Part shown: positions 52,601 through 64,000 of the stretch, piece after piece
How positions within the stretch are numbered: the first letter of the stretch is position 1
How the letters are laid out: every line of letters starts with the position of its first letter
From: Antedon bifida
Taxonomy: Eukaryota; Echinodermata; Crinoidea; Comatulida; Antedonidae
NCBI GenBank assembly: GCA_963402885.1
Contig: OY727097.1
Span: 26,033,401 to 26,097,400 of the forward strand
Length of the DNA stretch: 64,000 nucleotides
Reading direction: 5' to 3'
Made by a program: the position numbers and the translations under genes
Notes under the pieces: model-generated
Seen by the model: only the letters and a program-made list of their open reading frames with translations
What the model was told of the DNA's origin: nothing
Database searches by the model: none

Positions 52601-54812
52601 ATGGCAGTGATATGCCTAGATATGGTAGTGATATGACATCATCGTGTCCATATATGGGCGCATCACACTTTTTTGTCACATAAAGTTTGAAAGTGTGGAC
52701 AGGCTCTACTCTATTTTAATAGTGTACCAGGTATTTTATTGTGTATGTACACATGACCAATTTACATCCCACCCAAAGCAGGATAATAAGAGTAAAGAAT
52801 CTTGCACAATAATAAAAGAAATATGGCAAAATCTAAATCATAAACTCTGTCTACACTATCAAACTAGTTTGACAGAACAAGTGTGATGTTCCCAAATATG
52901 GTAGTGATATGACATCATCATGTCCATATATGGGCAAATCACATTTTTTGTCACATAAAGTTTGATAGTGTAGAGTGTAGACAGAGCTTTAACATTTCAT
53001 TATGCCTGCTATCTCAAGTCTCCAGAGACAAGAACAACCACGCTATGTTGATTTGAGCTGGTAGATAAATAGTTCTACATAAATTCTGCCCTTTCATTAT
53101 ATGTAAAGATTTTAATGATTAACATATTTTTATTGGTTATTTATCTCGGCAATTGTAGGTTCAAAATGTGAGACTAATATTAACGAGTGCGAGTCTAATC
53201 CATGTGTAAATGAAGGACGCTGTCGGGATGAGATCAGTGGATTCGTTTGCGTATGTGAAGGAGGATGGGAAGGTGTTTACTGTGAAAGTAAGTCCAAGTT
53301 GTGGCTTGGTGGATATGATGCTTGGCTACCGATCCAAAGGTCCTGGGTTAAAGTTCTATCATATTTCAGGATTTTTTCTAATGACAAATTACAACTCGAC
53401 ACCCAAAGACTTAAGTTTATGTAGAGCATCTTGTGTATATGTTAGTCTTGTGAACAGGATTGCCACCTTTAAGAAGGATAGTGAATGAATTCGCTTATGG
53501 TTATCCTTGGCAATTTGCCTAAATATATAAAAGCAAAAATGAACTTAGAAGTACTTTTTATGTCTTGTTCATCATCATGTTCCATGTGCAAGTGCAATGC
53601 TCAGTAACCTGAATGTGACCCGAGATTCTATATACATTTTATTTTAAAACAAAAAATGATTTTCATCATCATCTTCTATACTGTGCAGAACCTCATTTGA
53701 GTATAGTCTCACATGGGTTGGTCACATTTATGTAGCTATGTAGCACTTGGAACAATTTTGCAAAGCTCTATTCATCCAAGTAAAATAATATAATTACTAT
53801 ATTTCATTTCAGATGAAGTTGACAAAAGCGCACCTGTTGAAGTTGCCAAGCACGCAACTGCTTCAACCATCGTTATATGTTTCACGATCATCGTGGTGGC
53901 GCTCATTCTAGTGATTGTCTTCGTAGTTTATCGTTATCCACAAATTAAGAGTTTCATGAAGTATAAAACTGCTAAAGTTGGTATAGATAACAGGTAAGTT
54001 ATTTTCCAAGTCAGTCCGGTTTTCTGCAAAGTTTACTAGCGAAGAATTTGAGACCATTTTGGGCCGTGGGCACTTGTAAATCTTTTAACTCCATTGAATT
54101 GAATATGAATTTGTGGGTAACCTCTTCAGTCAAAGACTGGTCTCCAAGAGGGCCCAGTTATGATCAGTGGCTGTGATGTACTAATACACCTGGGTAACCC
54201 CCCCTACTCATCTCGAAAGATGTATTAGGTTCTTTAAAGTGCACATGAGCTAGATGTGTACACTGGACCTGGTTTATTCAAGATAATTAAGTGCTGAAGT
54301 GAAAAACTGCGGCTTTATTTATCGAACCAATTCGTCATATCTATTCGGGAAAAATATATAAACATATTTACTTTGCTGAATTTATTTTTAAAACTGACTA
54401 GAAAAATCATTGACTTGAAACAATGTTAAGATGACTTTTTTTCCAAATCATGTGAAATATAAGAGACAGAGAGTTGTGTGTGTCCGTTTTACACATTTTT
54501 ATTACATGCAACAATCCCCAATACATATGCGTTATCAAATTGACCAAATTTTAAATTACGATTCAACTTCACTGGCCTAGTTTTAGATAAATCTAACTCT
54601 AGGAGTTTTTTAAGTAGCTTATTAAATGGTTCTCAAACTAAATTTGTTTCTCCGTTTTTTACAGCGAGCCGGCGATGGCTTTACAAAGTATCAGCGGCAA
54701 CTGTCGTTCACGTTCAACTCAACTAATTGCATCGTACCAGACGTCAAGGGTAGACTTTGTTCTCGATCCGGATGAACCACTTTTTCACTCATTCAAACCG
54801 AAGAAAATCTAA
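49617..54812 (+). CDS. Single-pass membrane protein with six EGF-like domains
   Basis: Eight exons with GT-AG introns and one unbroken frame: 49617-49816, 50294-50475, 50839-50978, 51596-51860, 52120-52356, 53159-53287, 53813-53993, 54665-54812 (493 residues, incomplete at the N-terminus). An N-terminal part of about 140 residues with few cysteines matches nothing I know. Six EGF-like domains follow; the DVDEC, EYNEC and NINEC starts suggest calcium binding. Then comes one transmembrane helix (about 22 hydrophobic residues in exon 53813) and a cytosolic tail of about 75 residues ending in Lys-Ile. The layout resembles Delta/Notch-type or DNER-like surface proteins, but no DSL domain is seen. 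A role in cell-cell contact is inferred. Confidence 0.85.
51868..52016. repeat. MITE family 1 copy in an EGF-gene intron
   Basis: Ends TGCTCTGTCTACACTATCAA and GATAATGTAGACAGAGCCTTA. It starts only about eight bases after the donor of exon 51596-51860. Confidence 0.85.
52557..52708. repeat. MITE family 1 copy in an EGF-gene intron
   Basis: Ends TTAACCTCTGTCTACACCAT and GAAAGTGTGGACAGGCTCTA, the most diverged ends of the set. Confidence 0.8.
52841..52992. repeat. MITE family 1 copy in an EGF-gene intron
   Basis: Ends TAAACTCTGTCTACACTATC and GTAGACAGAGCTTTA. The right terminal repeat contains a small tandem duplication (GTGTAGA twice). It lies about 130 bases from the previous copy in the same orientation. 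Confidence 0.85.
54170..54280 (-). repeat. SINE fragment in an EGF-gene intron
   Basis: CTCATCTCGAAAGATGTATT and AGGTTCTTTAAAGTGCACAT match the body of the SINE at 44093-44503. The tRNA head and tail are missing. Confidence 0.7.
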
Positions 54813-54966
54813 AATATGATTCTACATTTAACATTATTTGAATTTTGTTTAATTTAATAATAATAATACTACACCACCCATTTAAGATTTTAAAGTAAAT
54901 TTAAAGGATAGAATTAGTTTTTTTTATTAAAGATATCTTTTTGAAAATTATATCTTTTAAATTGTG

Positions 54967-55136
54967 TAAAGCTCTGTCTACATTATCAAACTTGTTTGAC
55001 AAAAAAAGTGTGGTGTGCCCAAATATGCTAGTGATATACCCAAATATGGTAGTGATATGACATCCTCATGTTTATATATGGACACATCACATTTTTTTTT
55101 TTTTTATAAAAGCTTGATAGTGTAGACAGAGCTTTA
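54967..55136. repeat. MITE family 1 copy 3' of the EGF gene
   Basis: Nearly perfect ends TAAAGCTCTGTCTACATTAT and TAGTGTAGACAGAGCTTTA. The inner GGTAGTGATA phrase is duplicated and a long T-run is present. Confidence 0.88.
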
Positions 55137-56327
55137 GATTGTTGATTTTTTTTCACACTGACAATCTATTTTATAAATCATCATGATTCCACCAAATTAA
55201 TATATTTTGTGTAAGATTTTTAAGTTTATGTAACTATCATTTTAAAAATTGTATTTTAGAAGTAAATGAACTATCTATTCACATCTAGTACTGTTTTATG
55301 CAGTATAACAATTTTATAATTATTTTTTTGCTAAATTTTATAAATGATAAATCAAGTATTGTTATTCAGTCACAACTTAAACATTCCATGTATAGTATTT
55401 TATGAATGTTTACTATTTTATAAAAAGATACAGTAACAGTATAACAACTGATACTCCACACTGTATCTAGGGTGATCTTGTTCAAATGCCTTGATACAGA
55501 GTACATGTGAGTCATATGTGACCATTGTATCATGGTTATGGTAGATACAGTGTCACATATGACATTGCAGAATCAATTATGTAAAAAAAAAGAGATAATA
55601 ATAATTGTTTATTCTTATATAGTGCATATTAGCAAACTCTTAGTGCGCTGTACATAAATTAAAATAGACGAGAAGTGGCAATAATTTAAATGAATGAAAA
55701 ACCTGTTTGAAAAGAAAAGACTTTATCTGGGTCGTGAAAGAGTTTAGAGAAGATGGGAGATGTTACTGTACATAATTTTTGTATTGATGTATTTTGAGAT
55801 AAGATATATCTTGCTTCATTGTTTACTACTCCGTCCATTATTGTACATAAAATCCATCCAGTTTTTGTTTTTCATATCTTTATCATCTTAATTTAGATAT
55901 TTAGTTACTTTTAAAAAGTATAATATAATGCTTTTTTTATGATAGTCATTTCTTGTACAACGGTCTTCCTCTCTTTGTTGTGACATTATCATAACATAAC
56001 AGGGCATGACACATAACTTTTAAGTATTTGATTATTATCTTAAAAATATAAGCACCTTGAAGTTACAGTATTTAATAGTTTATAATAATGAAATGTTAAG
56101 TGCAATACGGTGAGAAATAGTAGAATGAGTATTTTTAAAAGCTCCAGGTATCTATCATAATGAAATAATCGGAATTGTTGTGTTATTTAATGTTCATTTG
56201 CCGTCCTCATCTTGCTCACTTCTTTACAACGATTTACTAGTAGTAGGCCTACAGATACCGTTTGGTTTTCGGTACACACTTTATACGTAAGTAACGCGCT
56301 AATAATTGTGTACAATGTTACTCCCAC
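55137..56327. other. Non-coding DNA 3' of the EGF gene
   Basis: AT-rich. It contains a palindrome-rich repeat at about 55456-55570 (GATACAGTGTCACATATGAC) and a SINE-tail-like stretch at about 55595-55660. No gene seen. Confidence 0.45.
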
Positions 56328-56590
56328 TAAAGTGTGGTTCCCACTAGTATAGAGACGTAACGCAAGGACATACGCGCAATGCAGATGAGTTGACCAATTA
56401 CAAGCCAGTGTTCGAATAATCCATCGCTTGTGCTTGGTCAAATCATTTACGTTGCGTCTGTAGTGTGAACCAAGCTTACAACGCAAGGACGTTAACGCAA
56501 CGCAAGTAATTTGACCAATCACGACGCGATGGATTTCCCAAACTGTCGCTTGTGATTGGTCAACTCAATTTCGTTATGCGTCCTAGTTCA
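56328..56590. repeat. Two overlapping MITE family 2 elements
   Basis: The first runs from GTGTGGTTCCCACTAGTATA to an inverted GTAGTGTGAACCAAGCTT at about 56475. The second starts in that end and carries ACGCAAGGACGTTAACGCAA and TTGTGATTGGTCAACTCAAT to about 56590. The nearby 111-codon minus-strand frame is a product of these repeats. Confidence 0.7.
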
Positions 56591-57603
56591 GTTTCAGTGT
56601 TTTTACGGACACACACATTGTTTACAGTCACTATGTGAAAGGGTGATTATTTTCACTTAATCGAAATTTGTTGGTGCCCTAGTTTTACAGAATTTTGCCA
56701 TTTTTAATTGAACAAGTATCATTGATTGTGCACTGCTGCGGTGACGTGATTGCTTACATTGTAATGCCATAAGATATTTAATAAAACATTCCACGATTAA
56801 TAATAGTATTCTACATTTACGTTGTTTTTTCCTTGTTAAAGGTGTGTGTTAAACTTCATTTTAAATAGGCCTCTAAAAATGATATTTGCCTTACCAATCA
56901 ACTTTGGTATTATTACAATGTTTAATATTAGTAGTTGTTTATCTTTTTGAAACTTTTAGATTCACATTTGCTCACCTTTTTCAGTCACTTTCAATTGATG
57001 GCCAGCCAGTCCGACTAAGTTCAATGTATTATAAAATAAAATTGCATAAATAATTAAATTATAGAGTAGGTATATAATAGAGTGAAGATATTTTTACTAA
57101 ATTAAAACTATTCATAGGGTCTACATAACTTCTGGAAATTGCAACATGGAAATATCAAATAAATTATTTGATATTAGGCCTACCACTTTCATACAATTTG
57201 CCACAAGACTCGCGCGTCACTCTTTACGTCTCCTCAATTCTTCCAAACTTATGTGTTCTTGGTCAGACAATTTTCTTTTTTTTCCCCGAAATTTTATTTT
57301 GCTGACATAATGCATGGAGAGGAGCTGCTACTTGATAATTAACAATGAAATAATTGGGTCCCGTAATTCAAATACACAGGCCTCTCTTGCATTCTATTTT
57401 CACTAAAATTTAAATAATGTCGATTGAACAATTCTTTTTCATATCCTACCATTACTATTTGTTTAAATTTTATTATTAAATCTTCGATCACAACAAATCA
57501 CTCTTATGATTCGTCAAATGGCGAATTAAATCTATTAAACATATTACATTATACTGAATATAGACTACGTACTACGACCCCTTTAAAATAGGGTAAAAGT
57601 GCC

Positions 57604-57937
57604 ATGTATTGTACCCCAAAAACATGAAAAATGAAGATTCCAATCAGACTTTGAATATGTTGTTTTGTAGTTTTAATAAAGTTAATCACTACTATAGAAA
57701 AAAAAACGAAAACAAATTATGTTTTCACTTGTAAAATGACAAAATAAATGGTAAATTCAACCAAAAATCCATTGGCAGCCAATTTGACCATTTTTTGCTT
57801 TAAATTACATTTTTTCAGGTAAATACATTTTTTTTTTCAATCCAATTTTTGGTCAAAGTGGATCTATTATGTTTCATGGAATATTCAACAAAAAATGTTT
57901 TAAGAATTATTTTTTTCAGGGGGACAATATATCTTTA
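57604..57937. repeat. MITE family 3 copy
   Basis: Ends ATGTATTGTACCCCAAAAAC and GGGGGACAATATATCTTTAA. The middle shares TTTTAATAAAGTTAATCACT and GGTCAAAGTGGAT with the copies at 46538 and 47452. Confidence 0.75.
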
Positions 57938-60900
57938 AAATTAAAAATCGCCATTTATAACATGGTTTTCTACAAATATTATGTATTGGTATAATTTAAT
58001 ATTTTGGAACCATTGCGGGATTCGGGAACCATTATAAAAATGGAGGAAATATGTTTATTGCAGAGATCGTTAAATGTATTCCCAATTCCTATTTCATCAT
58101 TCAAACATGAAGCTCTTTCACGTTTCGATATTATGACATAGCGCCCTCTTTATAATTAGCATATATAAACATTTATTCATGTTGAGAAAAGTGTGAAATA
58201 TTAAGAATGTTTTTAATATAGATAAGACCATTTTTATAGGTAAATTATGATATAATTCTTCATTTTACGAATTCCGTGTAAATACATATATTTAATTGAA
58301 ATAAAGAGTAATATAATTTTATTTTAGTTAATTTTATAAACGTCTGGACACAAGCGAACAGCTGACGACGTTGGGGTCATCTTCTCGTCTGGTTGGGAGA
58401 GAAAAGGGTTGTATCGGGTCTTTGATTGTAATTTGCAAACAAAATTCCCATTTTACCCTTCTAAATATTAAACATTTCTGCGTAAGTAAGAATATTAACT
58501 ATCATTCTATGTAAATTGTGTGTTAATAATGTTATTGTGTTGGTAAATCGGCATAAATATACCAAAATATTAGACTGGTACGTGACGTTTCCGAGTGAAT
58601 TCATCGGAATCCAATTCATCGACCCACCACCAACAACAGGAACAGGGTCATGTTGTTTAGTTTATGTATCCTTTTTGTTTTGTTGCGGGCTTGGCTTTGT
58701 TGGTCCATTGTGTGCCCTTGTCTTTCTTTATTTTAGGCCTTTGAAAGTAAATTTATACCTTTGATTCTAATGTGTATTATTCTATAAGTATACTTTATTT
58801 ATCCTAAAAGGTCAAAGAATAAAGGTTAAAATAAAGTAACAAGCAGGATTTCCTCTCAAGTAGCAGCAGGCTAGGCTAGACAGCTTGTTGAATATTGTGG
58901 AAAGAGGAGAGGAGGTAGGTAGATGGCTCCCCGTTGATGATAGGGCAATTCTTCGGCAATGATAGGCTAGCTCATGTAGGATGTTTTGTTTTTATTACGA
59001 GTATAATTTTCAAAATGCCTTGGTTTATTTTTTATATGTGTAACCTTTTTATTGCACAAAAAAACTCTCAAATCGTTATTTGTATAATGTTTTAATAGTT
59101 GTTCTTGTTTTTAATCGATAATATTTACTACTGTCTGCCTACTACTAACACCTTCATAATTCTAACCTAACATATTAACTGGTATAACATTTTGAGATTA
59201 TTGTTTTCACATGCCCTTTTTTTGTTAAGAATGTTTCGCATCCGAAATTAAACAATTTCTAGAAACAAAATATAAAGTTCAGACACTGTAATCCAGGCAT
59301 AATACACATAGTAATATAACATTACCAGTTTACACCAGATATTAATTACTATCCATTAATTTAAAAAAAAAACAATTCTAGGCCTAAACATGCCAAACGA
59401 AATCAAAATACAGTTTGTACTCTATTAAGCTTTAAGTTTTACTTTCCACACATTTGTTTGTCTTCTCTTAGACTAGGAGTTTTACAGAGTTCCAAGTTGG
59501 CATTCTTTTCCTTGATTTACCATAGGTAGCAGTATCCTAAAAATAGAAAAGTTATATTTCCCAGTCTAATAATAATTATGAAACATGTAAAAAAAAATAA
59601 TTTTTTTAAAAAGAATTTAGCTGTTCTACATTCAGAGTTCATGTTACATCAGCTATCTCTGCAGGAGTTATTAACTGTATCAGAGAGTTATTATGGTTTA
59701 ACCGCACATTTATAAGAGAGAACTGATCACACAAGCACATACCAGCTACCACTGAAGTAACTTGGCTATGATTTGGATCAGCTTAGAACAAAGTGCATGT
59801 AGTTTTAGCCATTAATAAGTAAAATGTGACACACTGTAGGAAATATTGCAAAATTGATGTTCTTTGGGTCAAAGGGTTGCCTGCATTTAGTCATGGTTGT
59901 TATTCACATAATATCCACTTTTAAAAGATTAGCAAACATTAGTCATTTTGTTTTTGTTTCTATTAAACTTTATATATTGATATGTTTATACTTTAATTAA
60001 CAATAATATTTGAAACTTGGTGTATGGCATGGAATGGTTTATGTGTTTACAATGAATAATATACCTTGTAGTGTAAAGACTGACTAAAATGCCTGGTATG
60101 CTGATGAGTCATCCACAAGCCAATCAATATCTGTACACTCCTCTGGTATAAGCCCAACTATTCAGTATAAGCCCACCGTAGAATTAAAGTCAGTATTTTG
60201 GTATTTATAGGCCAAAGCACTTCAATTCTCATTCCATAGCAATTGTCAGTTTGGTATTAATGCCGAGTAATGATTCATACATCACAATAGCTACTGTTAA
60301 TTTTTACCTGCAGTACGACATGGTTCTTAACTGGCCGCATTTGAAAACCCACAATTTTTCTAGTTTATTATACAAATAATGTACAAATAGTCAGAGTGCG
60401 TTGCTGGAGATGCGGCGCACTCAAGCGTATTTACAATGGTGCATGTTTGCACGACATTTAGAATACCAGAGAGTGTGCCGCATCTTTACTAACGTACTAA
60501 TTTAGAATTGTTTGTTTGTTTTATAACATGGGTCTATAACTATTTTCCCTTATCTTTTTGGGTGAATATACCTAGGCCTAGCCTAGAAGCTAGGCTTATC
60601 ACGGCAAGGAACACTCTTAGCGCCCAAATCACCGCTTAGCCTACCCTAGGCCTAGCAAAACAGTCATGTAGCAGAATTGACAAGATGTACAAATGGTGTG
60701 TGTTCAATTTTTTTTTTTTTTGAATGGGGCCGCGGTGTAGACGACTGGTTCCTACTTGTAAGTCGGGCATCTCCTAGCACGATTGGTGTTGTGTCATACG
60801 ATTTACACGTAGTACTGTTATTATGCTTTTTTGCTGCAAACTTTTTGCACTCCAGTGCATGATAGTGAAAAAATAAAGAGCGCACACATGACTCATTTCA

Positions 60901-61935
60901 GCGCATCTGATTGGCTACATCCTTTCCTTAACACTCCTTGTTTGTACTGCTGTATTTGAAAACTGATGCTGTTCCCTCCTAATATTTTCTAATCTCATCA
61001 ATTGTTAACTTTTACATTAATATTGAACTGTTCTATTAACTGTACAGTTACCTTCAATTCAAATCACTGCAGTACAATTATAATAACAGTATTTAATTAT
61101 GGATTTTGTGAATTAACTAAACAGTGACTGGTACTGTATACCATGTTCACTAATTACCCTATGTCAGTATATATGCAGTGCATATACACTATAATCTTTA
61201 CAATGATGCGTTTTTCACAATGAATGGTGACCTCTATGTGTACTGTAGTCAAGTTGTGGATTGACAATCTAAAATTTATGCAAATACGAAAATGAGGATT
61301 TTGTTAGGCCCATTAAAACATGGGTCCAATGATTAGGCTTGGAAGGTCATTGTATTCAACAAGGATATAATGTAATTGTGCTGGGCAGAGGCGGGTGTGG
61401 ACATACAAAGTGTTCCACCCAATCCTAGTTTGTCTAAGGCTTTCCACCCAGCCTAATTCAAAGCCTGCAACCTGCCTGTTTTACAGTACTGTTCTTTCCC
61501 AAGATGTTTAACGTCTCTATACTTTTCTAGGTACAGAACATCCCTGTGTAGAACTATTTTGCACAATTTGTTAACAGCTTTATGTAGTTAGTTATTCCGA
61601 TAGGTCATGGTGATACTGTCTGAACATGAATATGCCATGGGCTGAATTACAGACCAATATGTGTTTTAGGACTATTGTATTGTACATGTTTCATGAACAA
61701 AAAGGCCTGATCCAATACATACTGTACAGGGGGCCCTGTTGAGGAGACATCCCTGTTGATAGTACACTTTACAAGGGCCAATATGTTTTACAACCAACAT
61801 GAAACATACAGTAACTATTATGGGACACTTTGTTCAAACTTAAAGGAAACCCATTAATAGTATTATTATGTACAGTATGTGCTACTACCATGTTCTCGTA
61901 ATATGTGTACAATCAGTATGTTTTTCTATTTGCAG
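57938..61935. other. Long non-coding interval
   Basis: AT-rich DNA with T- and A-runs (for example 60706-60721) and TAGGCCTA-type palindromes near 60575-60655. The small frames at 58516 and 60677 lack splice context or known domains. The right part may hold the promoter and 5' intron of the gene at 61995. Nothing firmer is seen. Confidence 0.4.
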
Positions 61936-61994
61936 CACTTATACCAATGATCGTGGAAGCTAGGTAATGTCTTCTCCTTCGATAGCCACGTATT

Positions 61995-62125
61995 ATGGCC
62001 GCTCAGAACCCTAGTTTGTGCCAACCAGGGGGGCTTACTCGTAGGTCATCACGCGCTACCGTGGCGACAAAACGCAAACCTTCACCAGAGTTGAATACAA
62101 CGCATGAGTTAGGACAAAGCAAAAG
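61995..62125 (+). CDS. Probable first coding exon of an unrecognised gene
   Basis: A strong acceptor CTATTTGCAG at about 61935 opens an exon. After about 60 bases an ATG (ATTATGGCCGCTC, fair Kozak context) starts 43 codons that end at a donor AAAAG|GTTAGT. The GC content is clearly above the surroundings. The peptide is Ser/Thr/Arg/Lys-rich (MAAQNPSLCQPGGLTRRSSR at its start), basic and probably disordered, as in many nuclear proteins. I do not recognise the family, and the next exon is not identifiable with confidence before the window ends. Confidence 0.5.
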
Positions 62126-64000
62126 GTTAGTTTTTTACATAATTTATTCTACTTTAAACTACTAAAATTTAAATTATTTGCTCAAACTGTAATCTACAGT
62201 TTCTATCTACCTATGTCTACAGTAGGTTATAGTAGAGGTCCTGTTAGTGTTTTTTACTTGGCACTATTAATTTTAATATTAATAGCCTTGATGCAAAATT
62301 TTTCTATTGAAAATGTTTTTTAAGCATTATTTTGCGCATGCTAACATATTTCTAAAAAAGAAGGATTTTCCGAGTTGACAGTGTTGTAGTTTGCTTATGG
62401 AAACAAAAGACTGCTGTGTTACGACCAAGGAAAACCACATAAGCAGGCCTTTTTGTGATGGTGTGGATCGTTGATTTTACCATAGTTATTGTTTTTCCAG
62501 GGTTTCCCATTATTTAATTATAATTTTGCATAGTTTTTATGTATTTCTGTAGCGTTTATCTCCCATTTCCACACGTCTATAATTGGGCCGAATTTCTAAT
62601 TTCAACTAATCTCAGACAAATAGCAAAGCTAGCACTAGCTATTCTGAGTAATTCCTTCAACGTACACAGAAACATCGGTTTTACTAAAAGTATTGGTGAT
62701 GATGGTAGGCGGGTGTGTCCCACTAGAGAGGACTATACCATTATATGACTGACAAGTGTGTCATAACAAATTTCATACAATGTACATATGACCATGAATA
62801 AATGAATGCTGAAATGTATTGCTCTCTTTGGAGAGAGAGTCTATTATTGGTTTATAGGTAAGTAGCACTACCAACACCATTGTTGGTTTTTGTAATTGGG
62901 CCAAGTTTCCGTAATAAATAACTTGACAAGCCCAATGTTAGTATTGCATACAGTGGTTAATTTATTGGCCATTAGATGAGTGCCATTTCCCAGAATGCCT
63001 CATAATATTCTACATTTAATGATATGAATGTAGTGGGAATTAAGTGCACGGTTTACTAATTCTACATTAAAATGTAAGATGATAGTAACATTAGAATGTT
63101 TTCTAGTCAAATTATTTAAATTCTTTTCTACGACAAACATGATGTAGTTCTAAGAAGAATCAATTGTAATCTCCTCTGATTTAAAACAATACATTTACAG
63201 TTGCATTTACCACACAATTGCACATTGAATTTAATATTGTTTACTGACAGTTAAGTTTAAAAAATAGGGAAAAAAATTGCAATTTTTAATTTTTTCTCTT
63301 CAGTTTTCATTGGTTAATTTAGCTGCTGCCCATGTGATAATTATAAAAGATACCTAGCCGATTCTCAATTTTCCAGTACAGGCAAATTCTGTAATAAAGT
63401 GTGACATGTGATACCTGTATCATAGGCCACAAGCTTTAAACACTACACTATAGTAATACAGACAGGTATCACATGTGACACTGTTTTACAAACGTTGCCT
63501 TTGATACTGGACAGAATGTATGCCATATGTCGGGATTTATACAGTACAGTGAATCATGTGTGCTGCTATCCATTGTTCAATGTGTGTACACTATTATTCA
63601 ATTCTCCACTTTGCATTACCATTCATTTAACTGAAACAACTGACTTAAAACAAAACCCAACGATGTATTAATTATTTCCTTCATTATTGTATCTGGCCTA
63701 TACAAAACAATAGAACTATAGACAATGGTAGCATTTTGATTTACTGAAAATAAGCTCTGTTTGTAACAAAGGAATTGATATTGATTGATGTTTTTAGTTG
63801 ACCTTTGACCTTAAAATAGTTTGACCTATAGAAAAACATGAGAGAAATCGGGTTCCTATCTCATTTTTCATAGTTTGGCCTAAAATGTCATGGTTTGTGC
63901 CTGGCCTAAATCTCTTCAGATAAACTAATATTTGTAACATACCCTATTTTCGACATACCCGGGCCTACACACTTTCTGTGCTTTAAATACTAGATATTTG
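62126..64000. other. Probable intron sequence to the window end
   Basis: AT-rich. An open frame at 62539-62748 follows a possible acceptor (TTTCTGTAG), is in phase with the preceding donor and ends near a GTAGGC, but its composition is like the background and I do not accept it as an exon. A hairpin element lies at 63398-63483. Confidence 0.35.
63398..63483. repeat. Short inverted-repeat element
   Basis: AGTGTGACATGTGATACCTG at the left is repeated inverted as CAGGTATCACATGTGACACT at the right (two mismatches over about 24 bases), with about 40 bases between. Related phrases occur at 46955 and 55456. Confidence 0.6.

Noticed and set aside
56187..56522. A 111-codon minus-strand gene
   Set aside because: It lies over two family 2 MITEs and its codons follow the repeat.
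62539..62748. Second exon of the gene starting at 61995
   Set aside because: Frame and phase fit, but composition is like intron, the downstream donor is poor and no domain is seen. RNA-seq would decide.
1..64000. CRISPR array, bacterial operon or prophage content
   Set aside because: The window shows animal gene structure throughout; no such signals were found.

Overview
The window is animal genomic DNA. It is AT-rich, its genes have GT-AG introns, and it is full of short inverted-repeat transposons and tRNA-derived repeats. A secreted protein with a MACPF domain followed by an apextrin-type C-terminal (ApeC) domain, an amplified family of intronless-ORF class A GPCRs, and an EGF-repeat membrane protein together point to a marine invertebrate deuterostome. 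An echinoderm is the best guess; the sequence does not let me name a species.

Layout. (1) 1-18.5 kb is a degenerating tandem array of one GPCR family. Each block has a 5' non-coding exon and promoter, an intron, a single coding exon, and usually a tRNA-Ile(UAU)-type gene with an intron on the opposite strand. Intact receptors lie at 4602, 7660 and 16404. There is a multiply broken copy at 1698, a truncated one at 12272, a TM7 fragment at 18334, and promoter blocks with no receptor near 13.1 and 17.7 kb. The left edge (1-650) is a short tandem array of the same tRNA. (2) 19033-21257 is a transposon-like element with terminal inverted repeats of about 0.56 kb and a higher-order tandem array inside. 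(3) 22.6-23.5 kb holds a more divergent receptor of the same family. (4) 27.8-46.3 kb is a segmental triplication of a three-gene module: receptor, then a four-exon gene of an unrecognised family ('J'), then an apextrin-like gene on the opposite strand. Block 1 has the receptor, J1 and a shred of apextrin. Block 2 has the receptor, J2, a broken apextrin and a micro-inversion. Block 3 has no receptor but has J3 and the only intact apextrin. (5) 49.4-54.8 kb is a gene for a single-pass membrane protein with six EGF-like domains, whose introns and 3' flank carry five copies of one MITE. (6) 54.8-64 kb is mostly non-coding and repeat-rich, with one probable first coding exon of another gene at 61995.

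How the genes may relate. The receptors lack the usual TM3 cysteine and have a very short second extracellular loop, which fits the melanocortin/EDG/cannabinoid/adenosine branch of class A receptors; the ligand is unknown. Apextrin-like proteins are secreted and have been linked to development and innate defence. The J proteins look cytosolic, with an acidic N-terminal half and a basic C-terminus ending in Cys-Phe-Cys that suggests lipid anchoring. Repeated co-duplication of receptor, J and apextrin is the main candidate for an undescribed gene module here, but functional linkage is inference from position only.
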